Part shown: positions 8,273-14,484 of the stretch, one piece after another | Numbering within the stretch: position 1 is the stretch's first letter | How the letters are laid out: every line of letters starts with the position of its first letter | Origin: Planktomarina sp. | GTDB taxonomy: Bacteria; Pseudomonadota; Alphaproteobacteria; Rhodobacterales; Rhodobacteraceae | Assembly: GCA_022425445.1 (NCBI GenBank) | Contig: JAKMFM010000169.1 | Span: forward strand, 1 to 20,787 | DNA: 20,787 nt | Direction: 5' to 3' | The notes under the pieces: model-generated | What the model was told of the DNA's origin: nothing | What the model saw: only the letters and a program-made list of their open reading frames with translations | Database searches by the model: none | Translations under genes and position numbers: made by a program

Positions 8273-8308
8273 TACTCGGGACGCAGCACACCGGAACTCC
8301 GGCGGCAA

Positions 8309-9565
8309 TTACGGCAGGCCAAAACTGGCGTAGGGCAGAAAGCAAACCGTTTGGCCCGGCAAAATTTTGGCCGCTGCATCTGGCAGTTCTACCAAGCCTT
8401 CTGCCCAAGACAGGCCCGAGACCCGACCGGACCCTTCGGAGCCGAAGACCTCAACCGCGCCATCACGCAGGCGCGCCCGCAAATATTCGCGCCGTCCCGC
8501 TTTTTTCGATTTAGAAAATGCAGCCGGCAAATGCAGCGATTTGGGCATCTGGAACCCGGCACCTGCCATTTGCAACAACGCAGGGCGGGCGAAAATCAGC
8601 GTACAGACAAAGGCCGCCACCGGGTTGCCCGGCAGGCCAAAAACTGGCACGCCGCCCCAAACGCCCAAAGCCAAAGGGCGCCCCGGCTTCACGGCAATCC
8701 GCCATAGCGCCATGCCGCCGCCCGCGTGCAACACCGCCGACATATGATCCTCATCCCCAGCACTGGCGCCCCCAGAGGTCACGATGACATCCGTGCGCTC
8801 TGCAGCCTGGTCCAGCGCGGCGCGCACAGCGGCGGCCTCATCAGGCACAATTCCAATATCTACCACCTCCATGCCCCAGCGTCGCAGCAGGGCGCATAAC
8901 ATGGGTCGATTTGCATCAAAAATTTGATCTACACGCGCCGCCTGCCCTGACGCTCGCAGTTCTGCACCCGTGGATATCACCGCCACTTTAAGCGGCTTGA
9001 ACACACAGACTTCGCCAAGACCCGCAGCCGCCATCACGCCAAGATCTTCTGGCCTGAGCTGATGACCTGCTGGAAAAATCTCTACGCCTTGCTTCATGTC
9101 TTCGCCAGCCACGCGCGCATTGGCCCCAGCTCTGAGCGGGCCGACCACCTTAAGCCGGCCTCCCTCTATCTCAACGTCTTCTTGCAAGACCACCGTATCA
9201 GCACCCTCGGGCAGAGCTGCGCCCGTGAGAATTCGCAATGCTTGACCGGGCGTGAGCTGACCTGAAAAGGCCTCGCCAGCAGCAGAGCGCCCCTGTCGCA
9301 ATTCAAAACTCTGCGCGCCTGCCTCAAGTCCACCAGAAAAAGCATAGCCATCCACCGCTGAATTAGGACAAGGCGGATGAGATCTCGCGGCGACGACAGC
9401 ATGTGCCAAAACCCGCCCATCGCTGGCCTCAACCGCACAGGTCTCCACAGGAACGCAGCACTGCAAGCGCTGCTCAAGCAGGTCGAGCGCCTCACTTACG
9501 GGTGTCCAGTGCACGCCGGCCGGCAGTGCAAAACAATCGTTGCGCAGTTTCGATGGGCTGCTCAC
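8309..9565 (-). CDS. moeA: Molybdopterin molybdenumtransferase MoeA
   Basis: Inserts molybdate into adenylylated molybdopterin to give active molybdenum cofactor, in the cytosol. The 418 residues match the family. Motifs seen: the N-terminal substrate loop HPPCPNSAVDGYAF (about 63-76), VISTGAEL (about 196-203), TSGGASAGDEDHM (about 263-275) with the acidic residues of the active site, VKPGRPLALG (about 292-301) and FGLPGNPVAAFV (about 309-320). The substrate loop differs from the textbook PPFDNSAMDGYA form: FD is replaced by CP. This may be a lineage variant. The start overlaps the mobB stop by 4 nt, making it the last gene of the fdhD-mobA-mobB-moeA unit. Confidence 0.92.
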   Translation of the reverse strand: MSSPSKLRNDCFALPAGVHWTPVSEALDLLEQRLQCCVPVETCAVEASDGRVLAHAVVAARSHPPCPNSAVDGYAFSGGLEAGAQSFELRQGRSAAGEAFSGQLTPGQALRILTGAALPEGADTVVLQEDVEIEGGRLKVVGPLRAGANARVAGEDMKQGVEIFPAGHQLRPEDLGVMAAAGLGEVCVFKPLKVAVISTGAELRASGQAARVDQIFDANRPMLCALLRRWGMEVVDIGIVPDEAAAVRAALDQAAERTDVIVTSGGASAGDEDHMSAVLHAGGGMALWRIAVKPGRPLALGVWGGVPVFGLPGNPVAAFVCTLIFARPALLQMAGAGFQMPKSLHLPAAFSKSKKAGRREYLRARLRDGAVEVFGSEGSGRVSGLSWAEGLVELPDAAAKILPGQTVCFLPYASFGLP

Positions 9566-10059
9566 CGGACCATCTCCAAATGCGCCAGAATGAAATCTGC
9601 CACTGCAGCAGTGTCGTTTAGATCAAACACCGGGCGGTCAAGCTCGAGGGCCGTGTCACTGGCGACAGCCAAAATCGTAGGATCATTCGGCGCAATCAGC
9701 GGGTGGCCCGTTGCGGCCCGCCATGCCTCCACTTTTGGATGTTGATCGCGTTTCCAGCCTTCGATTAGCACTAGATCTACCGGGTCCAATTTGGCCAAAA
9801 GCATAGCCAAGCTTGGCTCTGGCGCACCGCGATGCTCGTTCATGAGGGCCCAGCGCTCCGTTGAGGCCAGCAGAACTTGAGAGGCACCAGCCGTGCGATG
9901 ACGATGGCTGTCCTTCCCCGAGTGATCCACATCAAAGCTGTGATGGGCATGCTTGAGAGTTGAGACCCGCAAACCACGGCGACAAAACTCCGCGACCAAT
10001 CGTTCCATCAACCCGGTTTTGCCGGCATTTTTCCAGCCGGTTACACCAAATACATTCAT
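9562..10059 (-). CDS. mobB: Molybdopterin-guanine dinucleotide biosynthesis adaptor MobB
   Basis: A GTP-binding accessory protein that assists MobA in making the guanine-dinucleotide form of molybdenum cofactor. It has 165 residues. The P-loop GWKNAGKT is at residues 8-15, followed by a helix (GLMERLVAEFCRRG) and the conserved STLKHAHHSFDVDHSGKDSHRHR region. The DLVLIEGWK stretch, with acidic residue and the family's LIEG motif, is near residues 114-122. There is a 4-nt overlap on both sides (with mobA at 10056-10059 and moeA at 9562-9565), so the three proteins are probably translated in a coupled manner. Confidence 0.92.
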   Translation of the reverse strand: MNVFGVTGWKNAGKTGLMERLVAEFCRRGLRVSTLKHAHHSFDVDHSGKDSHRHRTAGASQVLLASTERWALMNEHRGAPEPSLAMLLAKLDPVDLVLIEGWKRDQHPKVEAWRAATGHPLIAPNDPTILAVASDTALELDRPVFDLNDTAAVADFILAHLEMVR

Positions 10060-10661
10060 GCCATCGCCTCAGCCTGAGCCAGGTCTTCTGGCCGATTGAT
10101 ATTGAAGAAGGGATCAAAGGGATCCACAGAAAATAGCGCTTCTGCACAGCCATGTTTATCGGTCCACAGAACCACTTTGCGCAACCCGCCCGTCAAAGCG
10201 CGCCGCAAATCTTCACGCAGCGCCACGGGCCAAAGCCCGAATGTGGGGTGACGGTACAGCCTATCCGGCCCAGGGGTTGCGGCCAAAGCAATCGGCAACC
10301 CAGCCGCATCCCGTGCAGCCACCAGACGCGTCTGAAGATCAGCAGGGAAAAACGGAGTGTCCGCGGCCACTGTGAGGATATGCTCGGCGCCCTCGGCGGC
10401 GGCCCAATCCATTCCAGCCAAGATCCCAGCCAAAGGCCCCGGAAATTCCGCCACTGAGTCTGCGATCACCGGCAGATCAAAAGCGGCAAAGCGCGCCGGA
10501 TCACCATTGGCGTTCAGCGCCATGTGAGTCACCTGAGGACGCAATCGCTCCAAAACATGGTCAATCACCCGTCGCCCAGCCAAAGGGCGCAACGACTTAT
10601 CCCCCCCACCCATGCGGCTGGCCAGCCCACCTGCTAAAATCACCCCAAGAGGCGCGGTCAT
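10056..10661 (-). CDS. mobA: Molybdenum cofactor guanylyltransferase MobA
   Basis: Transfers GMP from GTP to Mo-molybdopterin, giving the MGD cofactor used by DMSO-reductase-family enzymes such as formate dehydrogenase and nitrate reductase. The 201 residues match the family. The nucleotidyltransferase signature LAGGLASRMGGGDKSL is at about residues 9-24, the metal-binding Asp at AADTPFFP (about 98-105), and the C-terminal FFNINRPEDL motif follows. It is linked to fdhD by a 4-nt ATGA overlap at 10658-10661 and to mobB by another. This places cofactor guanylation in the same transcript as the FdhD sulfurtransferase. Confidence 0.94.
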   Translation of the reverse strand: MTAPLGVILAGGLASRMGGGDKSLRPLAGRRVIDHVLERLRPQVTHMALNANGDPARFAAFDLPVIADSVAEFPGPLAGILAGMDWAAAEGAEHILTVAADTPFFPADLQTRLVAARDAAGLPIALAATPGPDRLYRHPTFGLWPVALREDLRRALTGGLRKVVLWTDKHGCAEALFSVDPFDPFFNINRPEDLAQAEAMA

Positions 10662-11527
10662 TGTGCTGACTTCCGGCGGTGTTTGCGATCCTCTTCCTCT
10701 ATCGAGGGGTCAGCATCAAAAACCAACCGTTCCTGGCCAGACAAACATTGAAACCTTTGCCCGCGCATCCGCCCGATTAAAGTCAAGCCGACCTGTTCGG
10801 CCAATTCAACACCCCAAGCGGTGAACCCGGACCGGCTGGCCAGAACTGGAATGCCCATCAAAGCGCATTTGATCACCATCTCAGAGGTCAAGCGCCCGGT
10901 CGTATAAAGGATCTTATCGGCGCCGGAGGTTTGCGTCGCCCGCATCCACCCGGCCACCTTATCCACCGCATTGTGGCGTCCCACGTCTTCCATATAGACC
11001 AAGGGTTCGTCGCGCAGGCAAAGCACGGTGCCATGGATCGCGCCCGCGCTGAGATAAAGGCTTGGCATTTGGTTGATCTGGCGCGACAGGCTATAAAGCC
11101 AGGAGGTTTTGAGCTGCGCTGGTGGCAGCCGAAGCCCCTCGATCCCCTCCATTATATCGCCAAAAACAGTTCCCACAGCACAGCCAGACGTGCGGGTCTT
11201 TTTCTGAAGTTTGGCCTCATAATTAGTTGGCCTATTGGTGCGCACCACCACGGCTTCCAACTCCGCATCAAAATCAACCGAACGAACGATCTCCTCTTTG
11301 GTCAGCATGCCTTGATTGCTCAAAAACCCCTGCGCAAGATACTCGGGGTAGTCACCTATCGTCATGGCCGTTACAATTTCTTGGCCATTGAGCCATATGG
11401 TGAGCGGTCGCTCCTCAACCACATTCAACGAAATTTCTGCCCCCAGATGGTCCAGACCTGCGACCTGCCGCGTTAACCCTTTTTCCTGAGGGTTTGGAGC
11501 AATCAAACAGAGCTTGGCTTGGGTCAT
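10658..11527 (-). CDS. fdhD: Formate dehydrogenase accessory sulfurtransferase FdhD
   Basis: Transfers sulfur from a cysteine desulfurase to the molybdenum cofactor, a step needed to activate formate dehydrogenase. The protein has 289 residues, with an NGQEIVTAMTIGDYPEYLAQGFL block (about 48-69), an SGCAVGTVFGDI block (about 114-125), and the C-terminal SRSGFTAWGVELAEQVGLTLIGRMRG block. E. coli FdhD has a CxxC pair in the middle block; here only the first position (Cys116) is cysteine. The start is well supported: AGGAG stands a few bases ahead of the ATG. It is the first gene of the four-gene Mo-cofactor operon; no formate dehydrogenase gene is in the window. Confidence 0.93.
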   Translation of the reverse strand: MTQAKLCLIAPNPQEKGLTRQVAGLDHLGAEISLNVVEERPLTIWLNGQEIVTAMTIGDYPEYLAQGFLSNQGMLTKEEIVRSVDFDAELEAVVVRTNRPTNYEAKLQKKTRTSGCAVGTVFGDIMEGIEGLRLPPAQLKTSWLYSLSRQINQMPSLYLSAGAIHGTVLCLRDEPLVYMEDVGRHNAVDKVAGWMRATQTSGADKILYTTGRLTSEMVIKCALMGIPVLASRSGFTAWGVELAEQVGLTLIGRMRGQRFQCLSGQERLVFDADPSIEEEDRKHRRKSAQ

Positions 11528-11547
11528 GTAAATCTCCTATACAGCGC

Positions 11548-11577
11548 ATACAATGACACCCCGGGCAGATAGGTCAA
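11548..11577 (-). promoter_or_regulatory. Putative promoter of the fdhD-mobA-mobB-moeA operon
   Basis: On the - strand TTGACC (11572-11577) is followed after 18 nt by TTGTAT (11548-11553). The -35 match is good, the -10 match poor. A start near 11541 would leave a leader of about 14 nt containing the AGGAG ribosome binding site. The divergent azlC start lies only 5 nt beyond this -35, so the azlC promoter must overlap the same short spacer or the fdhD start region. Confidence 0.33.
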
Positions 11578-11581
11578 GCGT

Positions 11582-12283
11582 ATGCAATCTTCCAGACATG
11601 ACTTTTGGGCGGGGCTCTGGGGCGCTTTGCCATTTTGCGTTGTCGTTGCCCCCTATGGGATTGTGTTTGGTGTCTTGGCCGCCGAATCCGGCCTGGATAT
11701 TTTGACTGCAACGGCCTTTTCCATGGCTGTAATCGCTGGCGCCGCGCAATTCAGCGCTTTGTCTTTGATGCAAGACCAAGCACCCGTTTTGATCGTGATT
11801 ATTGTCGGACTAGCGGTCAATCTGCGTATGGCGCTCTATTCGGCCACGCTGGCCACACATTTGGGTTCCGCCCCCTTCTGGACCCGTGCCTTCGTGGCCT
11901 ATGCCATTTTAGACCACAGCTTTGCCCTTGCCGATCAGAAGTTTCAAAATGAACCAGATATGAGCCTCTCACGCAAATTGAGCTTTTATTTCGGCGCCAC
12001 CAGCTTGGTGGCGGTGATCTGGGTTGTAGGCACTGGTTTTGGCGCCTGGCTGGGCGCGCAAATTCCCGATTGGCTGGCCTTGGATTTTGCCATGCCTATC
12101 GCCTTTATCGCCTTAGTGGCTCCAGCGCTGCGCAGCTTGCCGCATGTGAGTGCCGCTTTCACCGCAGCGACGCTCTCGCTGCTCCTTGCGCCCGTGCCCT
12201 ATGGGCTGGGCTTAATCATTTCAGCATTGGTCGCCCTGCTCTTGGGCGCCGAAATGGAGCGACGTATGAGGCAGACACCATGA
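11582..12283 (+). CDS. azlC: AzlC-family branched-chain amino acid export permease
   Basis: The large subunit of a two-component inner-membrane exporter; the relatives AzlCD and YgaZH export branched-chain amino acids, so the substrate here is inferred. The 233 residues contain about seven or eight hydrophobic segments, with the family hallmarks FWAGLWGALPF near the N terminus, PYGIVFGVLA, AGAAQFSALSLM (about 56-67) and NLRMALYSA followed by HLGSAPFWTRAFVAYAILDHSFAL. It is paired with azlD by a 4-nt ATGA overlap, the normal arrangement. It is divergent from fdhD with 54 nt between starts. Confidence 0.9.
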   Translation: MQSSRHDFWAGLWGALPFCVVVAPYGIVFGVLAAESGLDILTATAFSMAVIAGAAQFSALSLMQDQAPVLIVIIVGLAVNLRMALYSATLATHLGSAPFWTRAFVAYAILDHSFALADQKFQNEPDMSLSRKLSFYFGATSLVAVIWVVGTGFGAWLGAQIPDWLALDFAMPIAFIALVAPALRSLPHVSAAFTAATLSLLLAPVPYGLGLIISALVALLLGAEMERRMRQTP

Positions 12284-12609
12284 GCATTTCAACCGCAGAG
12301 CTTTGGTTTGCGATTGCCGGGCTCGCCTTTGGCTCTTGGCTCCTGCGCTTTTCGTTTTTGGGTATCATCGGCAACGCAGAGCTGCCCAAATGGATCACAC
12401 GCCATCTTCGCTACACACTGGTGGCCGTGTTGCCCGGGATCATCGCACCCCTTGTTTTCATGCCGCAAGCCACCGACGGGGCATTTAATCTGCCACGTTT
12501 TTTGGCCGCGCTGGTCACGCTGTTGGTGGGCGTTTGGAGAGGCAATCTCTTGCTTGCCATCGCCGCCGGCAGCGTTACGCTTTATTCAATGTTAAACTTT
12601 GGCTTCTGA
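12280..12609 (+). CDS. azlD: AzlD-family amino acid export subunit
   Basis: The small partner of AzlC in the two-component branched-chain amino acid exporter. The 109 residues give three or four membrane helices: an N-terminal AELWFAIAGLAFGSWLLRF segment, a central TLVAVLPGIIAPLVF segment, and a C-terminal FLAALVTLLVGVW / LLLAIAAGSVTLY pair. A TWLLRF-like element (SWLLRFSFL) near residues 19-27 is typical. The ATG at 12280 overlaps the azlC stop by 4 nt; a longer open frame upstream is only a shadow within azlC. The last 28 nt are antisense to the end of the convergent lipoprotein gene. Confidence 0.9.
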   Translation: MSISTAELWFAIAGLAFGSWLLRFSFLGIIGNAELPKWITRHLRYTLVAVLPGIIAPLVFMPQATDGAFNLPRFLAALVTLLVGVWRGNLLLAIAAGSVTLYSMLNFGF

Positions 12610-13202
12610 CCTATCCAAGCATAAAAATATGTGCGTTGATCCCTGTCCTCTGGCTGAGAAAATCGCACCGTTCGCAAACCCGGTTGGGCGGAAAAACTCT
12701 CCATCAGGGTCTTAGGGAAAAAAGTCGGGCGAATGCCCTCGAAGCCCGCAGTGGAGCGCAACAACGCGCTGACACTCTGCGCGCAGAACGATTGCATCAC
12801 AGGCCCGTGCTGCATCACCCGCGCCAGAAGATCTGTTGCCACCGCATCGGTGACATCTCGCGTTTGCGCCACGGTGTCATGGGTGTTGCGGGTGTGGTAG
12901 TCGATATAACTGTCTACAATCGCTGGGTTGGCGCCATATATTACATCGCCGCGCTCTGCCAAACTCACATGTGACAGACTTCCCGCCGGATCAAAAATGA
13001 CCCTCTGATCTCCATTGACGATCAAAGCAGAATGCACACCGCTGCCGTCTCGCGTGCTCAGCACTGTGATCAATGTCACGGTTGCGCCGCCGGGATGCCG
13101 ATAACGCGGCAGATCGGCGTCACCTACGGGATCCCTCTTGGAGACCGCGCTGCACCCCACAAGGCACATAAGCGCCCAGATCAGTGCAGCCTGTCTAATC
13201 AA
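12582..13202 (-). CDS. Putative lipoprotein with possible permuted papain-like fold
   Basis: I do not recognise a named gene. The 206 residues begin with a lipoprotein signal (MIRQAALIWALMCLVGCS; lipobox LVGC, lipidated Cys17), so it should sit on the periplasmic face of a membrane. Two stretches resemble the permuted NlpC/P60 (YiiX/YaeF-type) papain fold: GSGVHSALIV with His57 followed by VIFDPAG, then a later SFCAQSVSALL with Cys140. In permuted members His precedes Cys. That assignment is tentative. The start is TTG at 13202, only one base after the stop of oxidase subunit IV, and has no clear ribosome binding site, so it is probably read by coupling. Its last 28 nt lie antisense to azlD. 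Confidence 0.7.
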   Translation of the reverse strand: MIRQAALIWALMCLVGCSAVSKRDPVGDADLPRYRHPGGATVTLITVLSTRDGSGVHSALIVNGDQRVIFDPAGSLSHVSLAERGDVIYGANPAIVDSYIDYHTRNTHDTVAQTRDVTDAVATDLLARVMQHGPVMQSFCAQSVSALLRSTAGFEGIRPTFFPKTLMESFSAQPGLRTVRFSQPEDRDQRTYFYAWIGQKPKFNIE

Positions 13203-13203
13203 G

Positions 13204-13344
13204 TTAACCGTTGATGAGATACAAAAGCACCAAGGCCACGAGGATCACAACTGTACTTTTGGATACGAGGCTCATAAAACCCGCAAAAGTCTTTTCTTGT
13301 ACTTCCGTACTCATGGTGCCGTGTTCGTGTTTTTGGTCGGCCAT
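13204..13344 (-). CDS. aa3-type cytochrome c oxidase subunit IV (small)
   Basis: A 46-residue membrane peptide of the alphaproteobacterial aa3 oxidase subunit IV family, a minor, non-catalytic subunit of the terminal oxidase in the inner membrane. It begins MADQKHEHGTM with a His-rich polar head, then STEVQEKTFAGF, which is the conserved element, and one hydrophobic helix (about residues 31-44, TVVILVALVLLYL). The start at 13344 was chosen by family length and by GGAG about 9-10 nt upstream; a longer in-frame reading to 13425 adds 27 residues unlike the family. The main oxidase genes are not in the window. A lipoprotein gene follows after 1 nt. Confidence 0.85.
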   Translation of the reverse strand: MADQKHEHGTMSTEVQEKTFAGFMSLVSKSTVVILVALVLLYLING

Positions 13345-13446
13345 AGCGACAACTCCGTTTTGTGTTTCGCACTCCCTAGCCCTCAAAGTGGCATTTGTCA
13401 CGCGTGCAGACCCGCCCAGCGGCAAAAAAGCGCGCGTCAGCCGCTG

Positions 13447-14475
13447 CTAACTCATCACCCAGCGATAGGCGCCATCTTGGTGCAAGCTGCGGGTCACCTC
13501 ACCAGCATGCCAAAGGTAGTTGCAATGGGCCAAAGCCTCGACGAGACCAAGCCCATATTCCCCATCACCAATTTGACGCTTGAAAACCGCCATCATGACC
13601 TCTCCTGCGGTTTTTGGGATTTTCAAATCGGCGCGCAATCGTGTCAAAGCGCCATGGTGATTTTCTTCCAATTGCCGCAGCCGCAGGGGCATGCCGATAA
13701 AGGGCAACTTATGACCGGGCAGCGCCAAGTGATCCGCGCGCGCAAAGTTTTGCAAGCGCGCGCAGCTGCGCAGCCAGTCTGCCAAAGGGTTCGCATCCGG
13801 CTCAGTGGGGTAGACCCCAATATTTGAGCTGATCGAAGGGATCACCTGATCGCCGCAGAGCACCAAATGATCATCCTGGCTCCAGAATGTCGCATGATCA
13901 GGCGCATGCCCATGATCGACGCGAACATCCCAACGGCGCCCGCCCATTTCAATTACGTCACCCTCGTCAATGCGGGTAAAGCCAATCGGAATGGGATGGA
14001 CCATATCGGAAAAATTAAATGGGCGTTCATCTTGCCGAGCGGCGAGTAAATCCGACCGCATCCCAGCGCGGCGGTAGAAGGCAATCTGGCCGGGTGTATA
14101 GCGCTCCTGAACATCTAACGTCAGTATACGCCCCGTAAGATAGGCCACCTGCGTAGAGACATATTCAGCGCCAAATTCTTCAACGAACCAACCGTGAAAA
14201 CCAATGTGGTCAGGGTGGTGATGCGTCGCCACCACCCGCTTGACCGGCTTGCCACGCAAGGGCCCCTCGAGCACCGCTTGCCACATTGCCTGCGCACGGC
14301 GCGTTTTCATCCCCGTATCAATCAAGGTCCACCCGTCACCGTCATCAAGCACATAGATGTTCACATGATCCAACTTCATCGGCAGAGGCAGACGCAACCA
14401 ATGCACCCCTTCAGCGATTTCGATCATCTCGCCATTTTCAGGGGGCGTTTCCCAAGGGTATCTTATCGTTGTCAT
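13447..14475 (-). CDS. MBL-fold metallo-hydrolase
   Basis: A cytosolic metallo-beta-lactamase-fold hydrolase; the substrate is unknown. In the 342 residues, the metal motif THHHPDH is at about 84-90, a second His/Asp group appears in VDHGHAPDHATF and LCGDQVI, and ALPGHKLPF supplies a last histidine, so a two-metal site looks complete. The C-terminal region of about 100 residues is helical and resembles that of LACTB2-like/winged-helix MBL proteins. The gene starts 9 nt after the stop of the DmdC-like acyl-CoA dehydrogenase, so the two share a transcript. A thioester or lactone substrate linked to acyl-CoA breakdown is an inference only. Confidence 0.85.
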   Translation of the reverse strand: MTTIRYPWETPPENGEMIEIAEGVHWLRLPLPMKLDHVNIYVLDDGDGWTLIDTGMKTRRAQAMWQAVLEGPLRGKPVKRVVATHHHPDHIGFHGWFVEEFGAEYVSTQVAYLTGRILTLDVQERYTPGQIAFYRRAGMRSDLLAARQDERPFNFSDMVHPIPIGFTRIDEGDVIEMGGRRWDVRVDHGHAPDHATFWSQDDHLVLCGDQVIPSISSNIGVYPTEPDANPLADWLRSCARLQNFARADHLALPGHKLPFIGMPLRLRQLEENHHGALTRLRADLKIPKTAGEVMMAVFKRQIGDGEYGLGLVEALAHCNYLWHAGEVTRSLHQDGAYRWVMS

Positions 14476-14484
14476 GGGCTGGGG

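Noticed and set aside
8291..8302. CCGGA-AC-TCCGG inverted repeat between greA and moeA
   Set aside because: The stem is only 5 bp with a 2-nt loop and no T-run follows on either strand; not a convincing terminator.
13417..13446. CAGCGGC/GCCGCTG inverted repeat after the MBL gene
   Set aside because: The loop is 16 nt, with the A/T run inside the loop rather than after the stem; probably not a terminator.
13138..13827. 229-residue + strand open frame
   Set aside because: Runs antisense through the lipoprotein, oxidase subunit IV and MBL genes; no motif or ribosome binding site.
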